DNA of 64,000 bases from Astragalus membranaceus (GCA_039519185.1 CM076846.1:138032428-138096427), one strand, 5' to 3'; shown: positions 9,389-21,041, numbered from the stretch's first letter. Notes: generated by a model from the sequence alone, not told the origin. Program-made: numbers and translations.

Positions 9389-10999
9389 ATGGCCGAAGAG
9401 GATAATCAGACTCTGAGAGAAGACATTGCAAAGCTGAAGGCTCAAATGAGCGAGATGATGGTATTGAAAGATCAAATGACCGAGATGATGGCGCTGAAAG
9501 ATCAAATGTATGAATTCGTGAAACTCCTCGAGAGAAAAAATGTAGATGAAGGTGCTTTGGCAGGGAATACTGAGAACAATGCTACAGGTCTCCCTCCTCC
9601 TCCCAGCTCCGAGACTCCATACACCGCTGGAGTGAACATCCAGAGCTACCAATGGCCCCCTTACGGTCTCCCAGCCGGTTACGCTCCTCCTACCTTGGAA
9701 ACCAATCAAGAGGGAGGACCTTCGGGAGTCGCTGGACCTTCAGCTCAAAATACAAATGCAGAAATACCGCGGATTCACTTCTCAAATCTTACGACTGCTC
9801 CACAGGTCATTCCGCAGGGTTATACTTCGTCACCAGTAGTAGTTCATCATGTTCCTACACCGAACTCCACTGCAATGCCAATGGTTCCTCCCCACTACAA
9901 CATGAGAGGACCCTCTCATAACTACTCAATGGAGGACTCTCAGCCCGAGGACCAATATCAGATACTAGAAGAGCGCCTGAGAGCAATTGAAGGATCCAAT
10001 GTCGGCGCAAGGGATGCATATGATTTGTGTCTCGTCCCTAATGTGATTATCCCACCCAAGTTCAAAGTGCCCGACTTTAACAAATACAGAGGGGTAACTT
10101 GTCCCGCTAGCCATCTGACTATGTATTGTAGAAGAATGGCCGCATTTGCACACGACGACAAACTGCTTGTCCATTACTTTCAGGACAGCTTGACCGGGGC
10201 AGCCTCAAGCTGGTACATGCAGTTGGAACGCACCCACATTCGATGTTGGAAAGATCTGGCTGATGCTTTCTTAAAGCAGTACAAATACAACATCGATATG
10301 GCTCCCGATAGAGCACAGTTGCAGAATATGGTGAAAAGAAACAAAGAATCATTCAAGGAGTATGCCCAGCGTTGGAGAGGATCAGCAGCGCAGGTAGTTC
10401 CGCCTCTACTAGAGAAAGAAATGGTATCCATGTTCATAGATACGTTGCAATCACCCTTCTATGACAGATTAATTGGGAGCGTATCCTCTAACTTCTCGGA
10501 CATGATCACCATAGGAGAAAGGTTGGAGAAGGGAATGAGAAACGGGAAAATCTCTCACGGTTCGGCCGAAACCAATAACCCAAGGAAGCCCTTCGCAGGA
10601 TTTGTTAGAAGTAATGAAGGGGAAACCAACTACATAACAAGATCAGTGAAAGCCTCTTACACTTCCAAAAACCATCCTCGAGCCCTGCACCTCTCTACCC
10701 AAACCACTAAAAGCCATAAACCACCAAATTACCCAGAAAGGAGACATGTACAGTTTGATCCAATTCCCGCATCCTACTCAGATCTATTCAACCACCTCAC
10801 TAGTCACAACCTAATCTCCCCCCGCCCGATGAGACCCATTGAACCTCCTTTCCCGAGAGGCTATGACCCGAACGCCACTTGCGAATTTCACGCAGGCGCA
10901 ATTGGGCATTCAGTAGAAAACTGCAAGGCACTGAAACATGTGATTCAGGATCTGATCGAATCCAAATGGTTGAGCTTCAATGAGGATGCTCCGAACTGA
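9389..10999 (+). CDS. gag: Element D Gag, Ogre/Tat type, intact ORF
   Basis: This 536-residue protein is the largest undamaged frame of the nest. Gag forms the particle and binds element RNA. Residues 1-50 contain heptad-like repeats (MSEMMVLKDQM, MTEMMALKDQM) predicted to form a coiled coil. A Pro/Ser/Thr-rich linker follows to about residue 190. The retrotransposon gag (capsid) domain is at about 215-370 (FKVPDFNKYRG, SWYMQLERTHIRCWKDLADAF, FKEYAQRWRGSAAQV). A C-terminal CEFHAGAIGHSVENC at about 505 is the non-canonical zinc-binding-like motif of Tat/Ogre gag. The ATG at 9389 is preceded by an A-rich context. The stop is followed by no protease. An intact gag in an element lacking pol suggests the protein can act in cis with pol supplied by relatives. 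Confidence 0.9.
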   Translation: MAEEDNQTLREDIAKLKAQMSEMMVLKDQMTEMMALKDQMYEFVKLLERKNVDEGALAGNTENNATGLPPPPSSETPYTAGVNIQSYQWPPYGLPAGYAPPTLETNQEGGPSGVAGPSAQNTNAEIPRIHFSNLTTAPQVIPQGYTSSPVVVHHVPTPNSTAMPMVPPHYNMRGPSHNYSMEDSQPEDQYQILEERLRAIEGSNVGARDAYDLCLVPNVIIPPKFKVPDFNKYRGVTCPASHLTMYCRRMAAFAHDDKLLVHYFQDSLTGAASSWYMQLERTHIRCWKDLADAFLKQYKYNIDMAPDRAQLQNMVKRNKESFKEYAQRWRGSAAQVVPPLLEKEMVSMFIDTLQSPFYDRLIGSVSSNFSDMITIGERLEKGMRNGKISHGSAETNNPRKPFAGFVRSNEGETNYITRSVKASYTSKNHPRALHLSTQTTKSHKPPNYPERRHVQFDPIPASYSDLFNHLTSHNLISPRPMRPIEPPFPRGYDPNATCEFHAGAIGHSVENCKALKHVIQDLIESKWLSFNEDAPN

Positions 11000-11689
11000 G
11001 GCGCTAACCCTTTGCCAGGGGCATGAGAAGTCATCCGTCAATGCTTTTGAAGGCATCAAAGGGCTAAAAAATAACATCATCAACCTTGTGCGCCTTTGTC
11101 CTGCACTTGAAGCACTTATGAATTGGGAGATTGTTGATTTTCTTGTGATTTTCGGTTCAAAGTAATGTTACGTAATGCAAATCCTATGGCTCTGCCCAAA
11201 GCCTCAGGACATTTCAATAAGGGCACGCATGTTTCTTTCCGGTATCAATATTAATAAAATAGCATTTTGAAATCTCCAATAAATTCCTTTTTACTCATTT
11301 GCTCACTTTACTTTTTCTTTTATCCTTCTTCAATTTCTACTAATTCAGACTTAAATAATTTGTCCTTGAAAATAACAACGCCGGTAATTCATGTCATAAC
11401 TTTGATCGCCCCATTCATCAAACCAAGGAATATGTTGAAGTTAACTAGGAAACTCTTCCAGAGGTAATGATAATAACGGAACAAAAGGATAAAGTAACCC
11501 ATCCTCGCGTGGAATCAAACGAAATGATCAACTTGGGCACAGAAGAAGACAAAAAGGTGTTAAAATTAACATCACACCTAAAGGATAGCAAATCAAGAAA
11601 GTTCACTAACATCACCTTGTCTGACATAAGACGCCCACTGGTGTAACAAATCCGTGATTGTCGAGAAATTTGGTCTGCCGTTACGGCTT
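11000..11689 (+). other. Element D, remnant between gag and integrase relic
   Basis: No domain was recognised. This stretch occupies the position where protease, RT and RNase H (about 4 kb) should be. Only short frames exist. It is presumably the scar of a large internal deletion, possibly with degraded filler. Confidence 0.6.
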
Positions 11690-12185
11690 TCCTAAAATAA
11701 AAAAAAAAAATCATCACAGACAATGGTGAAAGGACTATGTAAAGACTCCAAGACGAGCATCATGATCTCTTCCCATACTGCCCAAAGAAAAAAAAAACTA
11801 ATGGGGCAGTTGCAACAACAAACAAAGAATATCAGGGATGATAGTAACATTTCACCTTACATGGAGATCAGACCTCATTCATACTTCAACAGGGGCAACC
11901 CCGTATGATGGGAGTAGTACTTCCATTAAACCTCACCAAACAAAAGAACGGCTGTCTTATGTCATACCAGAAAAGAACAAAGAAAACTTAACAAAAGAAA
12001 GTCTTTCCTCAACAATCTTAAGGAGACTTGGTGCCCAAGAAAGTCATATCCAAAAGGATTCCCGCAGGAAATGGACCTCGAACTATAAAGGACCCTACAT
12101 GGTAAAGAAATCATTCTCTGGAAGAGTTTTAATTCTCACAAAAATGGATGGGGAAGACCTCCCACTCCCGGTGAATGCTGCCTAA
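11690..12185 (+). pseudogene. pol: Element D integrase relic (core start and C-terminus)
   Basis: Around 11711 the plus strand reads ATCACAGACAATGG, encoding ITDNG, the second catalytic-Asp block of retroviral-type integrase. Short broken frames follow (HTGATPYD-like words near 11880-11910 resemble the TGATPY motif of Ogre integrases). At 12060-12180 comes YKGPYMVKKSFSGRVLILTKMDGEDLPLPVNA, the usual C-terminus of Ogre integrase before the 3' untranslated region, given here only as seen. Several frame changes and stops make it inactive. Confidence 0.65.
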
Positions 12186-13883
12186 AAAAGGAGTACAGAA
12201 AAATGAAAAAGACGAACCAAGCAAAAATAAGCTCGCTAGGTTGAAAACCCGGAAGGGCGGCCTAGGCAAAAGTTAGAGCGACCCGGTGGATTGAAAATCC
12301 AAAAAGGACAATCCAGGCAAAAATTAGGGTCAGGAAGTTGGACTAAATAACATTGGGGCAATCAACACTTCCAAAAGTCGGATGATGAGTGATCAAGGTC
12401 GTGAGCACGGGTAGCCAGCATCGTTATTTCAAGGACACCAACTACCGAGAAGTCTGCTTAGTATTTCAGCTTTTCTATTCTTTCAATGAAATTCCTGACG
12501 TAATCTTAAGTCGGTGTGCCTTCTGCACATTTGGCCTCCAATGTCAATATCAAACACTTTCCCTTCTTTTCACTTCCATCTATTTTTGAAATGATGTTTT
12601 GTGATAATTGATACTGGATCGAGAACCATGTGGCATAATCAAAATCATTACAATCATTACGAAATTTCCGAGAATCCCAGAAGGGATATAGTCTTTCATG
12701 AAAATACCTATAAGGAAGAAAGGAACCGCAGGAATAGAGCAATAAATGCGCGATCATCTCAAATGATAAGTCCCAGTCATGCGCAATTGACTTAGCAATA
12801 CGGATGCACTTGATAGCCTCATGCCGGAAGTCCTGCGAGTTGAATGGACCAGCAAAAAGAGAGGCCCAAAAAGAAAAGCAAAAAAAGACCAAAAAAAGAA
12901 GAAAAGCCAAAAGAAAAATCGTCCACATAGCATAAATCATTCCATCATGCATTCACATACGTTTCATTTATCCCATCGGACACCTACCATTTCACACACC
13001 TATATTGCACGCATGCATCATTCATCGCATTTTTAGACGTGCCAAATATAGATAGCTTTTCCCTTCTCAGGTAAATGTATTCATTACGTATGTGTTAGAG
13101 AAGTACGCCATGTGTCAAACCCAGTAGTTTGTTTCCTCAAAGTCAGTGCTCCAATCACTGGTCTCGTATCACAATTCAGAGTCTCGGACCCCCAGCAGTC
13201 CCTCGCAGCCCCAGCGTTGTCTTAACTTAGACCTCCAATGGTCATTCATTCTAGATCACACGTCGCGTTATCGAGCAACCGACGGATCATCCGACTCCAG
13301 GTCCATCAGTTCAGTTCGACCCAGTATGTCAAAGCAACGACTTCGAACTCTACCCTCAAGATCACTATGTCGCCACTGAGCGCGACGGATCATCCGACCC
13401 CAGGTCCTTCAGACTAGCTGTGTCAGCCTAAGACATGGTGGACGTCCTTGGAGGCGAGCAAATTAGGTCAACGACCTGATCTTGCCCCTCCGGCCGCTCG
13501 AAAAAGGCCACCCCCGAGCATACCATTTTACTAGTACCATTGCTAGTTTGTGCTCTTTTGGACCCCCAATGGTCCTTCAAAGCCCCAGTGCACCTTCGGA
13601 CCCCAATTGGTCCTTTAGGGTTTAGGCAACCCCTTGGAGCCCCAGTGCTCCCTTAGAGCCCAAATGCTCTTTTAGAGCCCCAGTGCTCCGCCAGATCCCA
13701 AGTGATCGTTTCTTTATTGTTCCCGGTTAACACGACAAGTGTTAATCGTCCCCCTTTTCCCTAACTCATCTTCCCCCTAAACGGACAAAATTAGCGTCTA
13801 ATCTATCTTTATTTGTATTTCTACTACGAAAATCTGAAAACCATTCACCTTTTCTAGTAAAATATAAATAAAGAGGGGCAGCT
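12186..13883 (+). other. Element D 3' region with characteristic Ogre repeats and polypurine tract
   Basis: After the integrase relic come two related segments at 12230-12320 (AGGTTGAAAACCCGGAAGGG, then GGATTGAAAATCCAAAAAGG), each a small inverted repeat, a pattern typical of Ogre 3' regions. 12600-13050 is AT-rich without a supported gene. 13170-13710 carries short GC-rich hairpin repeats. The polypurine tract AAAGAGGGGCAGC (about 13871-13883) abuts the 3' LTR. Confidence 0.7.
13560..13707 (+). repeat. Short hairpin repeats with paired changes, element D 3' region
   Basis: Six 14-16-base units follow one another: 13560-13575, 13598-13613, 13637-13650, 13656-13669, 13675-13688 and 13694-13707. 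Each has a 4-5 base arm, a 6-base centre (mostly CCCAGT, CCAAAT or similar) and the complementary arm. Arms change together: GGACC/GGTCC, GGAGC/GCTCC, AGAGC/GCTCT, GATC/GATC. Related units occur upstream, for example GGATCATCC near 13274 and 13386. Confidence 0.75.
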
Positions 13884-16722
13884 GTTATACCCTAATTTTG
13901 CCCGGTCTTTTTATCATAATCGCTTTAGCCCCGTGTCACAAGCCCATGGCATTTCAAACGCTGTTTTGTTTAAAGTCGGACCAAATTGTCCAATTGGACC
14001 TATGTTCAACCATTTGGGCCTATCTTCGTTAGCTTGCCTAATATAATAAATCTCTTCCATCTTTGCCAAAAAACAATAAATCTGTCCAAAATAGTAGTTT
14101 ACAAACATCCCAAAATATACTAAAAATCAGAATTAATAAAAATTAATTTACAATAATCCAAAAAATCTTAAAAATGCCAAATTGTACAAAAAGTCCAAAA
14201 AATACAAATAATAACCAAAAATGCAAAAAATCAGAAAAAACGAAAATCACAAAATACAAAAATAAAATAAGAGCCTATCAGCCCAAACACAGCAGCTGCA
14301 CCAAGGCTTCACCTCCCCAACCAGCAACTTGGTGAGCAAGCTTTCTCCAATCCAAGCCCAATACCTGAAAAAGGAAACAAATATGGAGAAGGATCAGAAA
14401 AACCCTAAATTGGTGCCTATATAAGCAAGCCTGATACACACAGAATGGGGACCCAAAAAATCACGTAGAAAATACATAGAGTTTCAGAACCAAAAGATTA
14501 GGGTTTTCACATTGAAACCCTAATCGCAACACATTAAGAAATCCAGAAAGATAAGCAGTTAAACAGAACAGAAGCAGCAATCGTCAGTAAGCAACAATAG
14601 CAAGAGGGGATCAAACAGAAGCTGGAACAGAGGTTAGTCATCATGTTTGCTTTTTACGTTTTTTGTTTTATCACAGTAGGGTTGAAATATGCTATTTTGT
14701 AGAGAACCATAATCGCAACTCGAACTAATAATTTGAAATCAGTAAGAACCCGAATCTGAAAAATGCACGTATGAATTAAAAATCATTTTTTCTTCAGTTT
14801 CATGTTTCTGTTAGGAAGCACTTTGAACAAATTAGAATTCAAACGGTGAACAGATTAGGTTGCTAAAAAAGGATCATAAACAAAAAAGCAAGAACCAGTC
14901 TTCACTGCTACAAGAAGTATAATGAACATTTTTTTGTAAATAGTGCAAAAATGAAAGAAATTGACAAAACAGTAGCAAGTAGAGCTAGAAACAGAAGAGT
15001 AGGCGAAGAAAAGAAGTAAAAAGGGATCGGAACTGTACCACCTCCGACCACCGTAGACGGTGGTCGTCTCCCGTAGAGCCACCGCCGTCGTCACGCTCCC
15101 CAATTGAACCGTAGCCGTCGTGATGTTCTCCCTGTCCCGAACCCCCTCGCGACGTTCTCCTCGCCGTCGCCACCGTGTCACAGAACCAAACCCGTCTCCG
15201 TTAAGCTCCGTGGAAAACACCACCATCGTCGTCGCCGGAGACGACGCGAATCTCTACCGCCCCTCTATCTCTCTCTCCCTGCGTTGATTCTGTCGTCCTC
15301 TGCCGCGTCGCACCACCGCGAACCACCCTGTGTCACCATCAGCGCCTCCGTGGCTCTCTCCTCTCCCCTTTTCTTCTCCTCCCTTTCTTCTTTCTTTCTA
15401 TCTCGTCTCTCTGTCATGCTCCCTCTCTCCTCAAACCTCCCTCTCTCTCTCCGTAAATTTCTCTCTCTCACCCAAAATTTTCGCACTCTCTCACCAAAAC
15501 TTGGTGCGTGCGGCGCTGAAGATTAAGGAAATTAGGGTTCCAGCAATGTTTCCTTTTATACTCCTACTATTATTTTTACTGATTTATTTATTTTAAAACA
15601 AAATTAATAGTTCGGATTGATACCTACACCCTGTGTTTAATAAACGCAACACCCTTTTTTTAGGCCCATTCGCAGATCAACCAGCCCACACGGGCCAGTC
15701 TATAAAATACTAACTGGGTTGCTGCTTTTCGCACCGAGTTTTAACAATACAACTCCCTTTCTGCAAACTGCACCCCATTTTACTGCTGCATCCTCCCTTC
15801 TCGTTTTTATTAATTTCTTTTACAAAAAACTTATAAAATACATAAATAATTTATTTCATTTCCAAAAAATATAAATAGGGGACTAAGTCGACTGTACAGT
15901 CGGATTAGTCTGCTTTTTTAGGTTACTAATGAACCGTTACGGATCATGACCTAAAATCCCTATTTAAAACAAACAATTCCTAAATTAAAATAAACACAAA
16001 CACATATCTTTCCACAAATCAAATTTTCAAAAAAGGGGATTAAGTCGACTGTACAGTCGGGTTAGTCAGCGTTCTAGGATAAATGAGCCGTACGGCTCAG
16101 GAATCCTAAAACCCCTATTCCAATAAAATCAAACAAACACCTCCAAACCATTTTCCAAACTCCAAAAACTCTATTTTCACAAAGTAGGGGACTAAGCCGA
16201 CTGTACAGTCAGGTTAGTCATCGTTTTAGGACAAATGAACTGATCACTCAGGAGTCCTAAGATCCCTACATTAAAAAATACCAACCAACAAACATTTTTC
16301 TACCAAGAACTACGTGTGATTTGATTCTCTACCAAGAGATACGTAGGAGGAGATGGGGGCCCACATCTGTCAATTGCGCTAATAAAAAACCTCTTTTAGT
16401 CTTTTCCAAAATAATCATTTTCCTAAATAAAATATCAATTTTCTTCTCTCTTTTTAGTTCACAATAAAAGGGTAAAAATAAACATTTTCAAAATTAATAT
16501 TCTTTCCTACAACTAGTTAGCAGGTAACCTTCATTAGGAAGGATGTCGTGGGGTGCTAATACCTTCCCCACGCATAACCGACTCCCGAACCCTAATCTGG
16601 TCTCAAGGACCCTTATCCATTCCAAAAGGGATTTTCCAATGTTTTCCCTTAAACTAAACTTTGGTGGCGGCTTCATTTTTGAACCTTCGAGGAATCCTCA
16701 CCCGGATTTTTCGGTCGCTACA
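13884..16722 (+). repeat. Element D 3' LTR
   Basis: The LTR begins TGTTATACC after the polypurine tract and ends GCTACA before the target duplication CTTGC. It carries the TATA box at 14418-14424 and the three palindromic modules (core palindromes at 15890-15901, 16047-16058 and 16199-16210). It lacks about 150 bp present in the 5' LTR near 5525-5680 and about 25 bp of the CT-rich block. Otherwise only scattered single-base differences were seen. Confidence 0.92.
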
Positions 16723-17754
16723 CTTGCCGTTGAACGGATTGGATGTAATCTTGGGTATGAACTGATTAGAGCATAACCATGTTCATATTAATTGTCGTAG
16801 CAAGTCGGTGAGCTTTGAAGGAGAGGAGTCTGGTCTGTTATCCGCTAGTTAGTTGCGGAAGTTGATGAAGGAAGGAGTTCAGTTATTCTCGCTGATGGCA
16901 TCGTTGTCTGTTGAGAATCAAGCTATCATTGAAGAGTTGCAGGTGGTGCGCGAATTTCCTGATGTTTTCCCTGATGAGATTCCAAGTGTACCGCCGGAGA
17001 GGGAAGTTGAGTTCTCCATTGATCTTGTACCTGGTACCAAACCTGTATCTATGGCACCGTACAGGATGTCCGCATCCGAATTGTCTGAGTTGAAGAAACA
17101 ACTTGAAGATCTGCTCGAGAAGAAGTTTGTGAGGCCGAGTGTTTCGCCGTGGGGAGCTCCTGTGTTATTAGTGAAGAAGAAGGATGGTAGTATGAGACTC
17201 TGTGTGGATTATCGGCAGTTGAATAAGGTGACAATTAAGAACAAGTATCCGCTTCCGAGGATAGATGATTTGATGGATCAGTTGGTGGGCGCTCGAGTAT
17301 TCAGTAAGATCGATTTGAGGTCGGGTTATCACCAGATCAAGGTGAAGGACGAAGATATTCAGAAGACGGCTTTCAGAACCCGTTATGGTCATTATGAGTA
17401 TTCGGTGATGCCGTTCGGTGTTACCAACGCACCAGGAGTATTTATCGAATACATGAATCGTATATTTCATACTTACTTAGATCGGTTTGTGGTGGTGTTC
17501 ATTGACGACATTCTGATTTACTCTAAATCGGAGGAAGAGCATGCAGAGCATCTGAGGTTAGTATTGGAGGTACTGAAGGAAAAGAAACTGTATGCGAAAT
17601 TGTCAAAGTGTGAATTCTGGTTGAAGGAAGTGAGTTTTCTCGGTCATGTCATTTCTGGTAATGGTATTGCGGTGGATCCGTCGAAAGTAGATGCAGTGTT
17701 GAATTGGGAAGCCCCGAAGTCGGCTACTGGAAGCTTTTTGGGATTGGCCGGCTA
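16723..17754 (+). pseudogene. pol: Element C protease end and reverse transcriptase, broken
   Basis: The sequence resumes in the protease C-terminus (LDVILGMN) after the target duplication. A TGA follows where the family has Trp (NWLE), and a TAG near 16848 where Gln is usual, both single transitions. From 16853 one open frame of 300 codons encodes the RT of a Tekay-type chromovirus: LCVDYRQLNKVTIKNKYPLP, FSKIDLRSGYHQIKV, VMPFGVTNAP, and the catalytic FIDDIL. The frame reaches a thumb/connection segment (GHVISGNGIAVDPSKVDAV) and ends at 17755 in SFLGLAG, where RNase H should begin; a large deletion removes it. The RT core itself has no internal stop. Confidence 0.88.
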
Positions 17755-18600
17755 GAGCTTGCAAGAGAAGTTGGGGTCTAAGTTGAGGTTGAGTTCGGCA
17801 TATCATCCTCAAACCGATGGTCAGTAAGAAAGGACAATTCAGTCGTTAGAAGATTTGTTGAGGGCTTGTGTTTTGGAACAAGGAGGTTCGCGGGATTCCT
17901 ACCTTCCACTGATAGAGTTCACGTATAACAACAGTTACCATTCTAGTATTGGGATGGCACCTTTGGAAGCATTATATGGTCGGAAGTGTAGAACCCCGCT
18001 GTGTTGGTATGAGTCTGGAGAGAGTGTGGTGCTTGGACCGGAGATTGTTCGAGAGACAACTGAAAAGGTGAAGTTGATCCGTGAGAAGATGAAGGCTTCG
18101 CAGAGTCGACACAAGAGTTATCACGACAAGCGGAGGAAAGATTTAGAGTTTCAAGCGGGTGAGCATGTATTTTTGAGAGTCACTCCGGTGACCGGTGTTG
18201 GACGTGCTTTGAAGTTGAAGAAGCTCACTCCTCGTTTTATTGGTCCCTATCAGATTTCAGAAAGAGTCGGGAATGTTGCTTATAGAGTGGCTTTACCGCC
18301 CAACCTTTCGAATTTGCATGACGTGTTTCATGTGTCACAACTTCGGAAGTATATTTCAGATCCATCCCATGTGATCCGCATGGAAGATGTGGAGGTACGG
18401 GATAATCTCACCGTGGAGACGATGCCTGTACGGATCGAAGGTCATGAAGTGAAAGTTTTAAGAGGCAAGGAAATTGCGTTGGTGAAAGTAGTCTGGCTAG
18501 GAGCTGCTGGAGAGAGCATGACGTGAGAGCTGGAGAGCAAGATGCGAGAGTCCTATCCCGAGCTGTTTGAATCAGGTAAATTTCGAGGACGAAATATTCT
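17755..18600 (+). pseudogene. pol: Element C integrase C-terminal half with chromodomain, broken
   Basis: After the deletion junction the sequence encodes the end of the integrase core (AYHPQTDGQ, with an in-frame TAA directly after it at about 17825), then from 17855 an open frame with FTYNNSYHSSIGMAPLEALYGRKCRTP, the GPY/F-type module (TPRFIGPYQI), and YRVALPP..LHDVFHVSQLRKY. The end (about 18420-18590) is the chromodomain that guides chromovirus integration to heterochromatin. A TGA at 18524-18526 replaces its conserved Trp before ELE; coding potential continues to YPELF. Zinc finger and first catalytic Asp of integrase are deleted. Confidence 0.85.
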
Positions 18601-18614
18601 AAGTGGGGGAGAGT
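18601..18614 (+). promoter_or_regulatory. Element C polypurine tract
   Basis: AAGTGGGGGAGAGT directly precedes the 3' LTR start TGTAAC and would prime plus-strand DNA synthesis. Confidence 0.85.
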
Positions 18615-21041
18615 TGTAACGCCCAAATAATTTAATTATTTATTTAATTAAATTCTTTAGGTATTTTATTAGTATAGTTAAATTAAAATAATTATACGGT
18701 GTTTTATATGAATTAGGGAGTGGTGCATAGTATTTAGCTAATTAGTGGACGGGGGCCCGTGATCCACGAGCCCAAGGCTTAGCCGCATGAAGGGAGTGTT
18801 AGTTAGGGTTTGGAGCATTGCGCATTTTGAGAGGAAAAGAAAGAAAACTTGCGAAGAGGAGAAGAGAGAAAGAGAGAAGAGGGACGGCGCATTAGGAGAG
18901 AAGAGGAGGGGCGCCATTGTTGCTGTGGTTACTTGGTGTTTTCGTGCAAGGAGGTTTCTAATTCAGCAAATCTAAGGTAAGGGTGAGATTCTTTCAATAT
19001 AATGGGAGGTATGATGGGGTTTATGTGGGGATTAGGCTCTATGATGCCATGATCATGTTGTTTGATAATTGTTGTTGTTGTTGTTTGATCGTATTTGATT
19101 TTATATTCATGATGATTGTGTTTGAGGTTGGTGATTAAATTGGTGAAAATCTGAAAATTTTGGCTCATGGGCGCCTTAGGCGCCATTGTTGGTGTGGGTG
19201 TCGCGCTGCGTTGCGCGCCCTGGTGCTGGGCGCCATGGGCGCCTTGCTGTGTGTGTTGCGCGCCCTGGTGCTGGGCGCCATGGGCGCCTTGTTGCCTGTG
19301 CTGAGTTGTTGCTGTTTCCCTCCTGGGCGCCATGGGCGCCGTGTCTGATGATCCTGTCTTGGCGCAGGGGCGCCATGGGCGCTGTGTTGCGCTCTGTGTT
19401 GCTCCTGGACGCCCTCCTGGGCGCCAATTCCTGTGATGTTGCATTTTGTGCCAATGTGTTGCCTCTTAGGAGCCCTGCTGGGCGCCAGTTCCTGCGTCTG
19501 GTGTTGCGTTGGTGTTGCCTCCTGGGCGCCCTGCTGGGGGCCAGTTTCTGAGTTGTTGGTTGTCGCTGATTTAGGCGCCCTGTTGCTGGGTGCCAAGGTT
19601 GCTGTGTTGTCTGTGTTGCCAGGCGCCCTGTTGCTGGGCGCCAAGTCTGGTGTTGCCTCTGCTGTCTCAGGCGCCCTGTTGCTGGGCGCCAAGTGTGATG
19701 TTGCTGTTTTGGTCTCAGGCGCCCTGCTCCTGGGCGCCAAGTCTGCTGTGTTGCCTGTTGGGTCAGGCGCCCTGCTGCTGGGCGCCAAGTCTGTTCCTGA
19801 TGATGTGGTGCTAGGCGCCCTGATCCTGGGCGCCATTTTCTGTGTTGCTGCTAGGCGCCCTGTTGCTGGGCGCCAAGTCCAATTCTGTTGCCATGGTGTT
19901 AGGCGCCCTGCTGCTGGGCGCCAATTCTGCTGTTGCCACTGTTGTCCTAGGCGCCCGGTTGCTGGGTGCCATGTCTGATGTTGTTGCTGTTGCCCAAGGC
20001 GCCCTGTTACTGGGCGCCAGTTTCTGTTTTGTTGTTGCTGTCTAAGGCGCCCTACTGCTGGGCGCCAGATCCTGTGTTGCTGGTGTTGTCTGTGGCGCCC
20101 TGCTGCTAGGCGCCAGTTCCTGTCATGTTGCCGTAGTGTGAATTGGTGTCTCGGGTGTCGGTGTATGATTATTGTTATAGGTGTTGGTGTCATTGTTGAT
20201 TATTGGTGATGAGATAACAGGTGATGACATAAAAGGTGATGTGCCTATTTTTATGGGCTAAGGTAACAGGTGATGGGTCTATGACCACTTGGTGATATTG
20301 GTGATGTTATGTTAATTAAACATCTGTTGTGTGTTGATTGTCTGGTGCATTGTCCATGGTGTCGCATATATTGCATATGCATTATTTTGGTGATGTTGGC
20401 TTCGGCCGTTGGAGCTATAGGTGATGATGGTGATGCTCATATAGGTGATGTGCCCATACTGGCTACTTTATTGGTGATGATTGGTACCACATGCATATGC
20501 CCGTTGGTGTGGGTTGCATCTCATACAATTACCCATGATACTAATGATGATTATTGGTGATTTATTAATTGATGTTGTTGTGATGCAGTTGATATAGTGT
20601 TGTACTCTAGCATATTGCCTATCATATATGCTATTATAATGTTAGATATCTCACCCCTTCTGTTTGAATGTTACCCCTATGTTGGTAACGTGCAGGTGAT
20701 AGTGAGTGAAGACAGGTCTACCTTCGCTAGTAGAGTCAGGTGTCGTCGCTCTGATACGTAGCACTCGGGGGGAACGAACGCTAGACTTTATCAGTGTTTC
20801 TGTTATTTTAATTGTTGAAGTTTTTATGGTGATGTATAACTATTTAATTGAACTATGATTTTATTCCGCTGCTGGTTGATATTATGACGTGCTAGGTGTT
20901 GCACTGTTTTAATGGTGAAACTTATTTATTTGGCGTGTGATGTTTAACGGTGTAAGTGTAGCATCCCTTGTGGGTGTATTGAACATGTTTTGAAAACTCT
21001 GATTTTGTCGAAAAATTTCCGGGTAGAAAAGGGGTGTTACA
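18615..21041 (+). repeat. Element C 3' LTR, complete
   Basis: The 2427-bp LTR runs from TGTAACGCCC to GTGTTACA; its ends form a 6-bp inverted repeat. It begins AT-rich, has a purine-rich block near 18830-18915, and holds the GGCGCC hairpin array at 19168-20114. The last 900 bp are almost identical to 3110-4033 of the 5' LTR. Sequence beyond 21041 belongs to element B. Confidence 0.92.
19168..20114 (+). repeat. GGCGCC hairpin array, element C 3' LTR
   Basis: The 3' copy has an upstream segment missing from the truncated 5' LTR, with irregular units around GGGCGCCATGGGCGCC (19168-19430). It then has about a dozen 21-base units matching the 5' array. The units equivalent to 5' copies 14-17 (2901-3057) are absent here, so copy number differs between the two LTRs of one insertion. 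Confidence 0.9.

Larger units (their letters stand above)
5366..16722 (+). mobile_element. Element D: non-autonomous Ogre-like LTR retrotransposon with intact gag
   Basis: LTRs of 3.0 and 2.8 kb (TGTTATAC to GCTACA) are flanked by a perfect 5-bp target duplication CTTGC (5361-5365, 16723-16727). The primer site, a long leader, one 536-codon gag, a short integrase relic and a 1.7-kb 3' region with hairpin repeats lie between them. Protease, RT and RNase H are missing. Long LTRs, the gag sequence and the style of the 3' region are those of legume Ogre elements. Apart from a 150-bp deletion and a few small gaps in the 3' copy, the LTRs are nearly identical, so D is the youngest member of the nest, in agreement with its innermost position. 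Confidence 0.92.
2244..21041 (+). mobile_element. Element C: Tekay-type chromovirus (Ty3/gypsy), defective
   Basis: The 3' LTR is complete (18615-21041, TGTAAC to GTTACA). The 5' LTR lacks its first 822 bp. The primer site TGGTATCAGAGC at 4038 is the initiator-Met type used by chromoviruses. Gag with three CCHC knuckles, protease, RT and a C-terminal chromodomain are recognisable, but RNase H and most of integrase are deleted at about 17745. Element D sits between protease and RT. The right end lies in element B between its primer site and gag, inside one of B's GTGC palindromes (31198-31209 in the intact copy). Confidence 0.88.
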
